64,000 bases of DNA from FEN-299 sp963741715 (lineage in GTDB: Bacteria; Acidobacteriota; Vicinamibacteria; Vicinamibacterales; Fen-181). Of the stretch, positions 17,772-28,401 are shown in pieces (position 1 is the first letter of the stretch; the number at the start of each line of letters is the position of its first letter). The position numbers and the translations under genes are program-made. The notes beneath the pieces are model-generated. The model searched no databases, was not told the DNA's origin, and saw only the letters and a list, made by a program, of their open reading frames with translations. The stretch is from contig CAVUJA010000001.1 of the NCBI GenBank assembly GCA_963741715.1, forward strand, positions 2,108,001 to 2,172,000. Direction: 5' to 3'.

Positions 17772-17821
17772 CGAACCACTTGGCCCGCCCCGTTTCCCGG
17801 CTATCGGCGATCGGCCCGGCC

Positions 17822-17904
17822 CGACTTTCGACTCTCGACTTTCGACTTTCGACTTTCGACTGTCGACTCTGGACTGTTGACTCTCGACTCTTGACTGTCG
17901 ACTG

Positions 17905-17907
<3 letters not shown>
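17822..17907. repeat. Heptamer array at the nrdJ stop codon
   Basis: About twelve tandem 7-nt words CGACTTT, CGACTCT, CGACTGT and TGACTGT (core GACT, sixth base variable). The array runs up to and includes the nrdJ stop (17905-17907 on the minus strand). Direct repeats only. If nrdJ is read in the frame-broken phase, translation runs through the array as a seven-residue peptide repeat (ESRKSKV type). Confidence 0.88.
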
Positions 17908-20770
<2,863 letters not shown>

Positions 20771-20970
20771 CTCCCGCCTCCACCCATTCAAGCGACACCG
20801 CGGGCATTGGGCTGCCCATTCACGATGCCGCGCACAGTGTGTTCGACCCCGGCGTGCTCCGTCTCCGAGCCGCCCGGCGCCATCGGGCCGCCGTCGGGGC
20901 CTCTGACCGACTCGCGTGAGCATGTCGAGCCGCTGGGAGAGGCCCGACCGAGCGCTCACGGCAGAGGGTC
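20771..20970 (-). other. nrdJ leader region (~195 nt)
   Basis: Predicted 5' UTR between the promoter at 20971-20999 and the nrdJ start. It is GC-rich with small hairpins (for example GGGCAGCCC). I looked for a cobalamin riboswitch because the enzyme uses B12, and did not find its conserved boxes. Confidence 0.35.
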
Positions 20971-20999
20971 AATATGGACGACGAGTCTACGTTTGTCAA
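20971..20999 (-). promoter_or_regulatory. Sigma-70-type promoter of nrdJ
   Basis: On the minus strand TTGACA (20994-20999), exactly 17 nt, then CATATT (20971-20976). This is the best -35/-10 pair in the window and sits in a locally A+T-rich patch. Transcription would start near 20964. Confidence 0.6.
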
Positions 21000-21007
21000 G
21001 CGATGAT

Positions 21008-21023
21008 CTACAAGATATTGTGC
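21008..21023 (-). promoter_or_regulatory. NrdR-box-like operator upstream of nrdJ
   Basis: GCACAATATCTTGTAG on the minus strand resembles the NrdR box (aCaCwAtATaTwGtgt as I recall it), a near-palindrome. It lies 8 nt upstream of the -35. NrdR represses ribonucleotide reductase genes when dATP is plentiful. Only one box is seen, whereas NrdR sites usually come in pairs, so this is tentative. A small dyad GTGCCC/GGGCAC overlaps it on the far side. Confidence 0.35.
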
Positions 21024-21076
21024 CCCTGTTTTAGGGCACTCGCAAGACCTGGGGCAAGGCCAGGACAACGTGGGAC

Positions 21077-21094
21077 TTCTGGCAAATGCCAGAA
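21077..21094. promoter_or_regulatory. 18-bp palindrome, operator or hairpin
   Basis: Perfect 8-bp arms TTCTGGCA / TGCCAGAA around AA. It lies between the lipoprotein stop (21149) and the nrdJ promoter region. It could be an operator for the sigma-54 regulator encoded nearby or a short hairpin terminator for that operon; the sequence alone does not decide. Confidence 0.35.
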
Positions 21095-21148
21095 ACTCAT
21101 CCGGATGGTCCCGTCTGCCAACCTATGGGAGGGCGCCGGCGGACCACC

Positions 21149-21730
21149 TCAGCGGACGGGCAGGCTGGCCGCCAGGCCGGCGGCCTTCTCGGCGACTTTC
21201 GCGGCAAAGACGAGGTTCTTCTCCTTCAACGCCTGCTCGGCCTGGTCGATGAAGCGCTTCGCCGTGTCGTACTGGGACCGGAGTTCGGCGTTGAGCCGCT
21301 TGTAGTCGACGCCATCGAGGTCCTTTTTCGCCTGCGCCAGCTGCTCCCGGACCTGGCGTTCCACGGTCTGCGTCGCGGGGAGGTCCTGCTGCAGCGTCGC
21401 GGTCGGCGCCGGCTCCGCGGGGCGGACGGCCTCGACGACGGGCGGAGGCGGCTCCGGCGGCTTGGCCTCCTTCGCACCGGGACTCGGCCGCGACTCGGCC
21501 CGCGGCTGCGGCGGCCGGCGGGCCGGCTTCTGCTGCGCAGGCTCCGGGTCTGGCTCGGGCGTCGTCGCGGCGGCGGGTTCCGGCTCCGGCGGAACGATCA
21601 CGCGCGGCGGCGGAGCGGGCACCTCGAGCGACGGCGGCTCGGCCTGGGTCTTGGCGCGCGCGGTCGCACAGCCGCCCACGCCAAGCGCCGCGATCACGCC
21701 GACGAAGATCAGCACACGCACGGTAACCAT
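21149..21730 (-). CDS. Putative lipoprotein with Pro-rich linker and C-terminal helical domain
   Basis: 193 residues. The signal peptide VLIFVGVIAALGVGGC ends in a lipobox-type VGGC. It is followed by ~90 residues rich in Pro, Glu and Ala (PEPEPAAATTPEPDPEPAQQ) and then a helical segment (QVREQLAQAKKDLDGVDYKR, DTAKRFIDQAEQALKEK). The ATG at 21730 overlaps the TAA of the histidine kinase gene by one base (TAATG), which implies translational coupling. The domain resembles helical-hairpin lipoproteins of periplasmic scaffolds; no named family is recognised. A role as sensor accessory or output of the two-component system is inferred only from position. Confidence 0.7.
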   Translation of the reverse strand: MVTVRVLIFVGVIAALGVGGCATARAKTQAEPPSLEVPAPPPRVIVPPEPEPAAATTPEPDPEPAQQKPARRPPQPRAESRPSPGAKEAKPPEPPPPVVEAVRPAEPAPTATLQQDLPATQTVERQVREQLAQAKKDLDGVDYKRLNAELRSQYDTAKRFIDQAEQALKEKNLVFAAKVAEKAAGLAASLPVR

Positions 21731-23676
21731 TATGACAGGGATTCGGACGCCGGGAGCGGCGCGGCCTGCGGCAGCGAGAGGCAGAACGTCGTGCCTCGCC
21801 CCTCGGTCGACTGGACTTCGATTTCGCCGTCGTGCAGCTGCACCGTGCGGTACACCATCGACAACCCGATGCCGCTGCCCCGCGCGCGGGTCGTGAAGTA
21901 GAGATCGAAGATGCGGCCCAGGTGCTCGGGCCTGATCCCGACGCCGGTGTCCTCGACCGTGACATCGACGCGGCGGCCGCGCACGGCCGAGGCCGCGATG
22001 CGGAGCGTGCCGCCGTTCGGCATCGCCTGGCAGGCGTTCAGCGCCAGGTTCAGGAACGCCTGCCGCAGCATCGTCGGGTCGCCGCTGATCTCCGGCGCGT
22101 GGTCGAGCCCGTCGGTGATCACCTGCACGCCGGCCTTCGAACACTCCGGCTCGATCACCTTCACCACCTCGGTGATGAGCGCCTGGAGCGAGATCGGCTG
22201 CAGTTTCAGGTCCTCGGACCGCGTGAACTTGAGGAAGCCCTGCATCACTTGATCGAGCCGTTTGATCTCGTCGGAGATGATGCGGACGTGGTCCAGCGCG
22301 CCGGTCACCTCGGGCCTGGCGGCGTCCTCGGCCTCGGCCGGCGCCACCCCCGCTCCGCCGAACACCGGGGCGGGCTGGCGCCTGCCGCCCGCCGCGAGGA
22401 CCAGCAGCTTCTGCCTGAGCAGCTCGAGGTGAATCGTCATCGCGTTCAGCGGGTTCTTCACCTCGTGCGCCACGCCCGCCGACAGCCGCCCCAGCGCCAC
22501 GAGCTTGCGCGAGTAGTTCAGCATCGACTGCACCGTGCCGAGCGCCTGGATGTCGCGCGCGACGAGCATGACTCCCACCAGCTGCTGGTCGCGGTCCTTG
22601 ATGGCGTGCGCCATCAGCAGCCGCTCGCCCGACTCGGGCGGGCCGGCACCCGGACCGTCGGAGGAGGCGGCCGACGGGAGGCCCGGGATGGCGGCCGACA
22701 CGGGCCCGCTCGACGCCCGCTCGGTGGTGGCGTCGCGAACGAGCTCCCGGTAGGGGTGGTCCTGCGGCAGGAGGTCGTCCACCGGGCGCCCGAAGGGGTC
22801 GGCGGGCAGGGTGCGCAGCATCGCCGGGTTCGCGAACAACAACTCGCCCGCCGGGTTGAAGATGGCCACCTCGTCCTGCATGTGCTCGACGGCCGACTGC
22901 AGGTTGGCCTTCTGCCCGGCCAGCTCGGTGCGGTCGGCCGACAGCTGCGCGCTGACGGTGTTGAAGAAGCTTCCGAGTTCGCCGAATTCGTCCTGCTGCG
23001 GAAGGTCGAGGCGCACGCCGAACTCGCCTCTTCCCAGCCGGGTCAACCCGCTCCGGATGACGTGGATCGGGCGGAGGATCAGCTGCGCGAACGACGCGGA
23101 GACGACCATCGCGACGAGCAGCGCCACCAGGCCGGTGGCGAGCACGGGCCACAGATCCTTCGAGAACTCCTCGCGCACCAGCAGGGTCGAGACGCCGATG
23201 CGGATCGAACCGAACTTCTGCCCGCCCAGCAGCAGCGGCTGGCGGATCTCCACCGTCTCGCCCGCCGACGAGTAGATGCGCAGCAGCAGCTGCGGTCCTT
23301 TCAGCGCCAGCAGCGAATCGAAGTCAGCGGCGCGGGGCAGCGGCTTGCCCTCGCGGCTCGGAACCCACGCGGCCACGGCCACGTCGTCCATGTTGCAGAT
23401 CGCCGCGTAGGTCACGTTGCGGGCGACGCCGCTCGACTCGAGGATCGCGCGCAACCCGCCGTCCGCCTTGATCGCCGCCCACGGGTCCGCCTGGCCGGGA
23501 ACGACGTCCTTCGCACGCTGGAAGACGATGTTGGCGAGCAGCTCGCCCCGCGATCGACTCTCTTGAAGGAGCACTCGCGCGACGAACGTGGCGTGCAGAA
23601 AGCTCAGCACCACGACGGCGAGGCCGACGATGAGGGAGACGCCGAGAATCTGCTTGCCCTTGATGCCGAAGTGCAC
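21730..23676 (-). CDS. Membrane sensor histidine kinase (HAMP-PAS-HisKA-HATPase)
   Basis: 648 residues. TM1 is near 12-33 and TM2 near 160-180 (LATGLVALLVAMVVSASFAQL), with a periplasmic sensor between them. A HAMP domain (LRPIHVIRSGLTRLGRGEFG) and a PAS-like domain (AVEHMQDEVAIFNPAGELLF) follow, then the H-box GVAHEVKNPLNAM with His404. The ATPase has the N-box ALNACQAMPNGG, G1 DTGVGI and G2 GSGIGLSMVYRT. It belongs to the NtrB/AtoS-like class that pairs with sigma-54 activators; that partner is encoded 37 nt upstream. The signal is unknown. A low-complexity insertion (about 345-370) lies inside the PAS region. Confidence 0.9.
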   Translation of the reverse strand: MHFGIKGKQILGVSLIVGLAVVVLSFLHATFVARVLLQESRSRGELLANIVFQRAKDVVPGQADPWAAIKADGGLRAILESSGVARNVTYAAICNMDDVAVAAWVPSREGKPLPRAADFDSLLALKGPQLLLRIYSSAGETVEIRQPLLLGGQKFGSIRIGVSTLLVREEFSKDLWPVLATGLVALLVAMVVSASFAQLILRPIHVIRSGLTRLGRGEFGVRLDLPQQDEFGELGSFFNTVSAQLSADRTELAGQKANLQSAVEHMQDEVAIFNPAGELLFANPAMLRTLPADPFGRPVDDLLPQDHPYRELVRDATTERASSGPVSAAIPGLPSAASSDGPGAGPPESGERLLMAHAIKDRDQQLVGVMLVARDIQALGTVQSMLNYSRKLVALGRLSAGVAHEVKNPLNAMTIHLELLRQKLLVLAAGGRRQPAPVFGGAGVAPAEAEDAARPEVTGALDHVRIISDEIKRLDQVMQGFLKFTRSEDLKLQPISLQALITEVVKVIEPECSKAGVQVITDGLDHAPEISGDPTMLRQAFLNLALNACQAMPNGGTLRIAASAVRGRRVDVTVEDTGVGIRPEHLGRIFDLYFTTRARGSGIGLSMVYRTVQLHDGEIEVQSTEGRGTTFCLSLPQAAPLPASESLS

Positions 23677-23713
23677 GAGTGGCCTGCCCTTGCCGTCTGG
23701 AACGCCAGCCGAC

Positions 23714-25123
23714 CTACTTCCTCAGTTTCAGGCGATTGAGCTTGTTGTGCAGCGTCTTCAAACTGATGCCCAGGATCTCGGCGGCGCGGGTCTTGTTGTC
23801 GCGCGTGTGCTCCAGCGTCATCTGGATCAGGCGGCGCTCGGCCTCTTCGACCGTCGTGCCCGGCGCGAGCGACAGCGCCGGCTTCGGCGCCTCGCCGGCC
23901 GCCACCAGCACGTTCGGCAGGAGCCGCGCGTCGATGAACTCGCCGTCGGCCAGGATCGTCGCGCGCTCGATCACGTTCCGGAGCTCGCGCACGTTGCCCG
24001 GCCAGTTGTACGACTCCAGCGTGCGCATCGCCTCCTGGTCCACCGCCGCAATCGACTTCCCGTTGCGCGCGTTGAACTCGGCGAGGAACGACTGGATGAG
24101 CAGCGGCAGGTCCTCCTTGCGTTCCCGCAGCGTCGGCAGCGTGATCGCGAACACGTTCAGCCGGTAGAAGAGGTCCTCGCGCAGCTTGCCGTTCTTGACC
24201 GCCTCGGCGGGTTCCTGGTTGGTGGCGGCGATCACGCGCACGTCCACCTTCTGTTCCTGCCGCCCCCCGAGCCGCCTGAACGTCCGCTCCTGCAGCACCC
24301 GCAGCAGCTTCACCTGCGTCGAAGGCGTCATCTCGGCGATCTCGTCGAGGAAGAGCGTGCCGTGATCGGCGAGCTCGAAGCAGCCCTGGCGCCGGTCGGA
24401 GGCGCCGGTGAACGCGCCCTTCTCGTGCCCGAAGATCTCGCTCTCGAGAAGCGTCTCGGGAATCGCGGCGCAGTTGATGGCCACGAACGGCGCGGCCGCG
24501 CGGGGGCTGAGCTGGTGGATCGTCTGCGCCACCAGCTCCTTGCCCGTGCCCGACTCGCCGTTGATGAGCACCGACGCCGACGTCGGGGCCGCCTGCTCCA
24601 CGATGCGATACACCTTCCGCATCCCGGGGCTGCTGCCGATCATGCGCCCGAACGACCCCTGGTCGCGCAGCTGCCGGCGAAGCGCCTTCACCTCGCGCAG
24701 CGTCTCCTGCCGCTCGACCACCTTGTGCAGCAGGATCTGCAGGCGCTGCGGGTCCACCGGCTTGGTCAGGTAGTCGTAGGCGCCGTCCTTGATGGCTTCG
24801 ACGGCCGATTCCACCGAACCCTGGGCGGTCAGGATCACCACGCTGATGTCGCGGTCGTGCTCCTGGAGCGCCTTGAGCAGCTGGTGGCCGTCCATGCGCG
24901 GCATCACGAGGTCCGTCACGACGATCGCCGGCCGGAAGGAGGTGATCTTCTGCAGCCCCTCCTCGCCGTCCTCGGCGCTCTCCGTGAGGAAGCCCCAGGT
25001 GCGAACGAGCTCGGTCAGGCCCATCCGCGTGGCCGGGTCGTCCTCGACGATGAGCACCCGTTCGACGACGGGGGGCGCGGTGGCACGCTCCAGCGATTCG
25101 GCGGTGTGTTGCGTATCGAGCAC
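23714..25123 (-). CDS. Sigma-54-dependent response regulator (NtrC family)
   Basis: 469 residues from the GTG at 25123, which has GAGGGA just upstream and removes a non-conserved N-terminal extension. The receiver domain has acidic residues in IVEDDP and phospho-acceptor Asp71 in VTDLVMP. The AAA+ domain has Walker A GESGTGKE (about 190), the sigma-54-contacting GAFTGA loop (about 235) and Walker B LFLDEIAEM. The C-terminal Fis-type helix-turn-helix is RAAEILGISLKTLHNKLNR. It activates sigma-54 promoters when phosphorylated by the adjacent kinase. No clear -24/-12 promoter (TGGCAC-N5-TTGCW) was seen in the neighbourhood. Confidence 0.92.
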   Translation of the reverse strand: MLDTQHTAESLERATAPPVVERVLIVEDDPATRMGLTELVRTWGFLTESAEDGEEGLQKITSFRPAIVVTDLVMPRMDGHQLLKALQEHDRDISVVILTAQGSVESAVEAIKDGAYDYLTKPVDPQRLQILLHKVVERQETLREVKALRRQLRDQGSFGRMIGSSPGMRKVYRIVEQAAPTSASVLINGESGTGKELVAQTIHQLSPRAAAPFVAINCAAIPETLLESEIFGHEKGAFTGASDRRQGCFELADHGTLFLDEIAEMTPSTQVKLLRVLQERTFRRLGGRQEQKVDVRVIAATNQEPAEAVKNGKLREDLFYRLNVFAITLPTLRERKEDLPLLIQSFLAEFNARNGKSIAAVDQEAMRTLESYNWPGNVRELRNVIERATILADGEFIDARLLPNVLVAAGEAPKPALSLAPGTTVEEAERRLIQMTLEHTRDNKTRAAEILGISLKTLHNKLNRLKLRK

Positions 25124-25343
25124 CAGAGTCCCTCGCAGTTTCCGCTCGTGTTTGGGAAAGCCCTCCGACGAGTGTACTAGGTAATTCTTACACGGTCCAG
25201 CCGAACAGTCCCAGGGCGCCCGGTCGGGCGCGCCTGGCAGGGAATGGCGGGAGAAACCCCGAGAAACGCGTGGAGATTCGACCTCGTTCCGCACCGCGAG
25301 GCCGGCTCGGAGCTTGCAGCCGCCCGGGTGGACGGAGGAGATC

Positions 25344-26063
25344 ATGCGAAAACTGATCCTGGTTGCCGTGATCGCGACGACGGCGGCTGCCGGGTGCCGT
25401 CAGCCGGCCGCCGCCCCGGGGTCGCAGCCGGCATCGACGTCCGCCGCCGCGCCGGCTCCTGGCGGCTCGAGCCAGGGCGCCGAAGCGGCGCAGGAGAACG
25501 CCGCGCAGCCGGCGTCTGCGTTGGCGGGCGCCGCCTGGCGCGAAGTCACCATTCCAGCGGGCACGCGCCTGCCGATTCGCCTCGAACAGTCGCTCGCGTC
25601 CGACACGAGCCGCGTCGAAGAACCGGTGCGGGCGACGCTCGTCAGCGGGGTTGTGGTCGGAGGCGTCACCGTCCTGCCGGCAGGCACCGCCGTTCGCGGC
25701 GTCGTGACGGAAGCCATCCGGTCGGGCCGCGTCAAGGGGCGCGCCGAGGTCGGCGTGCGATTCGACACGCTCACGCTCGAAGGCGACAGCGAGGCGTATC
25801 CCATCCGGACGGGGCTCGTCACGCGCCGCGCCCCACCCACGAAGGGGAAGGACGCGGCGAAGATCGGCGTGCCGGCGATAGGCGGAGCCATCCTCGGTGG
25901 AATCTTCGGCGGCAGGAAGGGCGCGCTCGTCGGCGGCGCCGTCGGCGGCGGGGCGGGCACGGCGTTCGTGCTGAGCACGCGCGGAGCGGAGGTTCGGCTG
26001 CCTCGCGGCACGCACCTGGCGGTGAGACTGCTGGCGCCGCTCACGGTGCGCGTGCCGGCGTGA
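25344..26063 (+). CDS. Lipoprotein-like protein with glycine zipper
   Basis: 239 residues. The ATG at 25344 has GGAGGAG 4 nt upstream. The signal peptide MRKLILVAVIATTAAAGC ends at a lipobox-like AAGC, followed by an Ala/Pro/Gln-rich linker. The folded part has paired strands VTIPAGTRLPIRL and VTVLPAGTAVRGVV, like the small-beta-barrel repeat of TrbI/VirB10-type and SH3-like envelope proteins. A glycine zipper follows (GGAILGGIFGGRKGALVGGA). The last strand RLPRGTHLAVRLLAPL repeats the first. A cell-envelope role is likely; no specific function is known. It is divergent from the sigma-54 regulator. Confidence 0.65.
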   Translation: MRKLILVAVIATTAAAGCRQPAAAPGSQPASTSAAAPAPGGSSQGAEAAQENAAQPASALAGAAWREVTIPAGTRLPIRLEQSLASDTSRVEEPVRATLVSGVVVGGVTVLPAGTAVRGVVTEAIRSGRVKGRAEVGVRFDTLTLEGDSEAYPIRTGLVTRRAPPTKGKDAAKIGVPAIGGAILGGIFGGRKGALVGGAVGGGAGTAFVLSTRGAEVRLPRGTHLAVRLLAPLTVRVPA

Positions 26064-26070
26064 GGGAGGG

Positions 26071-26193
26071 CAATTGGGAAACTGGGCAGCTGAATAACTG
26101 GGGAACTGGACATCTGAATAACCGTTACCCAGTTCTTCAGTTACCCAGTTACTCAGTTATTCCGTTACCCAGTTCTTCAGCTATTCAGTTACA
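26071..26193. repeat. Inverted octamer arrays after the glycine-zipper gene
   Basis: Period is 8 here. The left arm has words CTGAATAA, CTGGGGAA and CTGGACAT; the right arm has CAGTTACC, CAGTTCTT, CAGTTACT and CAGTTATT. The arms meet at about 26133 (GAATAACCGTTACCC), so the RNA would fold into one long hairpin with almost no loop. The array starts ~7 nt after the stop and ends ~8 nt before the next start. It is strongly A+T-richer than the flanks. Confidence 0.88.
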
Positions 26194-26201
26194 GTCGGCC
26201 G

Positions 26202-26900
26202 GTGACGCGACTGCGGCTGATGGCCGTCGCCGAAATCCTGGCGTGCTCGGGGCTGCCGACGCAGCTGGCGATCGCCGGCGGCCTGGCGGCCATCGGGATC
26301 AGGCCGTACGGCAGCGAGGGCGCGCTCACCGCCAGTTACGTCTTCGCGCTGTCGCTGCTCGATGCGGCGGCGCTGGTGGGCCTGGTCACCTGGTTCCTGC
26401 GGCTGCACGGCGAGAGCCCCAGCGGCGTGCTGCTCGGCTCCCGCCCCGCCTGGCCCGAGGCGCTCCGCGGCGTGCTCCAGGTCCCCGTCGTGTTCCTGCT
26501 GGTCGTCGTCGTGATGGTGACGGTCCAGCGCTTCTTCCCCTGGCTGCACAACGTCGAGAAGAACCCGTTCGAAGGGCTCATCCGGAGCGCGGGGGACGCA
26601 GCCTTGTTCACGGTGGTCGCGGTCGTGGGCGGAGGCGTGCGGGAGGAAGTGCAGCGGGCCTTCATCCTGCACCGGTTCGAGCAGTATCTCGGCGGGCGGC
26701 ATGTGGGGTTGGCGCTTTCGAGCCTGGCCTTCGGCCTCGGCCACGTCATCCAGGGACGCGACGTGGCGGTTGCCACCGCGACGCTCGGGGCGTACTGGGG
26801 ATGGATCTACCTCCGTCGGCGAAGCATCGCGTCCACGGTCGTCTCCCATTCCGGCTTCAACGCGGCCGAGATTTTCCGCTACACTTTCTACGGCGCGTGA
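26202..26900 (+). CDS. CPBP family intramembrane metalloprotease
   Basis: 232 residues, five to six membrane segments. The CPBP (CAAX protease/bacteriocin-processing, Abi) motifs are present: EExxxR in VREEVQRAFI, FxxxH in FGLGHVIQG, and HSGFN in the last helix. These provide the glutamate/histidine zinc site of Rce1-like proteases. The start is the GTG at 26202 just past the octamer array; an in-frame ATG at 26220 is an alternative. Substrates are unknown; a second CPBP gene is at 51355. It lies directly before the glycan cluster but is not clearly part of it. Confidence 0.82.
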   Translation: MTRLRLMAVAEILACSGLPTQLAIAGGLAAIGIRPYGSEGALTASYVFALSLLDAAALVGLVTWFLRLHGESPSGVLLGSRPAWPEALRGVLQVPVVFLLVVVVMVTVQRFFPWLHNVEKNPFEGLIRSAGDAALFTVVAVVGGGVREEVQRAFILHRFEQYLGGRHVGLALSSLAFGLGHVIQGRDVAVATATLGAYWGWIYLRRRSIASTVVSHSGFNAAEIFRYTFYGA

Positions 26901-26946
26901 CCGGCGCCCCGCACCGGGGCGCGCGTCCCGTCCCCGGTACCACAGC

Positions 26947-28401
26947 TTGCCGTTCCAGTTCCTGCGCACCGATCGACGGGCGTGGCTCGCCCTCGTCCTC
27001 CTGTTCCTCGTCTCGCTGCCCGCAGTGACGACGAGGATCTACGCGTCGGACGAAGCCGAGTACTTCTCCTACCTCCGCTCGTTGTGGTTCGACCACGACG
27101 TGTCGTTCGAGAACGAGTACCGCTACTTCTACGAGCACGGCCTGTCGAACGCCTCGGGCTTCCACGAGACGTTCCTCGAGCGCACCACCGTCACGGGACT
27201 GCGGGAGAACTGGGGCACGATCGGCTGCGCCATCCTCTGGTCCCCCTTCTACGCGGTTGGCGACGCCGTCGCGCGGGCGCTGCGCGCCGCGGGCAGGCCG
27301 GTTCCCGTCGACGGCTTCTCGCGGCCCTACGTCGCGGCCGTCTGCTACGGGTCGGCGTTCTACGGCTTCCTCGCGCTGGTGATGTCCGCGGCGGCCGCCC
27401 GCGCGGCGCTCGGTGACGCGGGCAGGCGGCGGGGAGAGGAGGCCGTGGCGGCGGCCGTCATCTGGGCGGGTACGCCGCTCGCGTTCTACATGTATGTCTC
27501 GCCGCCCTTCTCGCACGCGTGCTCGGCCTTCGCGGTCGCGGCGTTCGTGTTCGCCTGGCTGCGCGTTCGGCGCACGTGGTCGGTCGGCGGGTTCGTCGCG
27601 CTCGGGGCGCTCGCGGCGCTGATGACGATGGTGCGCGAGCAGGACGCGTTCTTCGCGGTCGGCCCGGCCGTGGATTTCCTCTGGACGTTCATCACCGCTG
27701 GGGAAGGTCCTCGGACCCGCTCGCCGGGCGCGGGCGGACGGGCGACGCCGTCGAGGCTGTCTCTGCTGCTCGGCGGCGCCGCGGCGGCGGCCGCCTTCGC
27801 CGTCGCCTTCCTCCCGCAGGCTTTCGCCTACCTCGCGCTGAACGGCCGCGTGTGGCCTTCGCAAGTCGTCACCCGCAAGATGTACTGGTGGTCGCCGCAC
27901 GCGCTGCAGGTGCTGTTCTCCCCCGAGCACGGGCTGGTGTTCTGGACGCCGCTCGTCCTGCTCGCGCTCGCCGGGCTCGCGTGGTGGGCGATCCGGCCGG
28001 GGGATCGACGAGCGGTGGCCGCGGCGTTCCTCGTCATGTTCGCGCTGCAGGTCTACGTGTCGGGCTCGGTGGATTCGTGGAGCGCGGCAGGCGCGTTCGG
28101 GCACCGCCGGTTCGTCGGCACGACGGTCGTCCTGGCCACCGGCCTGTGCGCGCTCTGGCGCGCGGCCGGCGGCAGGAGAACGCGGGCGGGGCTGACCGCG
28201 GCGTTCGTGCTGTGCGCGTGGTGGAACGTGTCGTTGATGATACAGTTTGGCACGGGCCTGATGAACCGGCAGCAGCTCGAACTCGGCCGCAACGCGAGAG
28301 CCGCGTTCGTCGACGTGCCGGCCCGCCTCCCGGAACTGGCCTGGCGCTACCTGTTCGACCGTTCGAGCTTCTACGCGCCGACGCGCGGCGCCACCCGATG
28401 A
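26947..28401 (+). CDS. GT-C-like multi-pass membrane protein (putative glycosyltransferase)
   Basis: About 484 residues with roughly ten hydrophobic segments. The first loop holds the acidic motif ASDEAEYFSYLRSLWFDHD, in the place where GT-C enzymes keep their catalytic Asp-Glu. The start is uncertain: the TTG at 26947 is the best in-frame choice just before the first helix, and no ATG is available. The last bases overlap the next gene (ATGA, 28398-28401), which ties it to the glycan cluster. GT-C proteins transfer sugars from polyprenyl-phosphate donors on the periplasmic face; the exact donor cannot be told. Confidence 0.72.
   Translation: MPFQFLRTDRRAWLALVLLFLVSLPAVTTRIYASDEAEYFSYLRSLWFDHDVSFENEYRYFYEHGLSNASGFHETFLERTTVTGLRENWGTIGCAILWSPFYAVGDAVARALRAAGRPVPVDGFSRPYVAAVCYGSAFYGFLALVMSAAAARAALGDAGRRRGEEAVAAAVIWAGTPLAFYMYVSPPFSHACSAFAVAAFVFAWLRVRRTWSVGGFVALGALAALMTMVREQDAFFAVGPAVDFLWTFITAGEGPRTRSPGAGGRATPSRLSLLLGGAAAAAAFAVAFLPQAFAYLALNGRVWPSQVVTRKMYWWSPHALQVLFSPEHGLVFWTPLVLLALAGLAWWAIRPGDRRAVAAAFLVMFALQVYVSGSVDSWSAAGAFGHRRFVGTTVVLATGLCALWRAAGGRRTRAGLTAAFVLCAWWNVSLMIQFGTGLMNRQQLELGRNARAAFVDVPARLPELAWRYLFDRSSFYAPTRGATR

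Noticed and set aside
20771..20970. Cobalamin riboswitch upstream of nrdJ
   Set aside because: The B12-box and core stem sequences are not present; only small GC hairpins were found.
21077..21094. Sigma-54 -24/-12 promoter in the TGGCA palindrome
   Set aside because: There is no TTGCW at the right distance and the arms are symmetric, which suggests an operator or hairpin.
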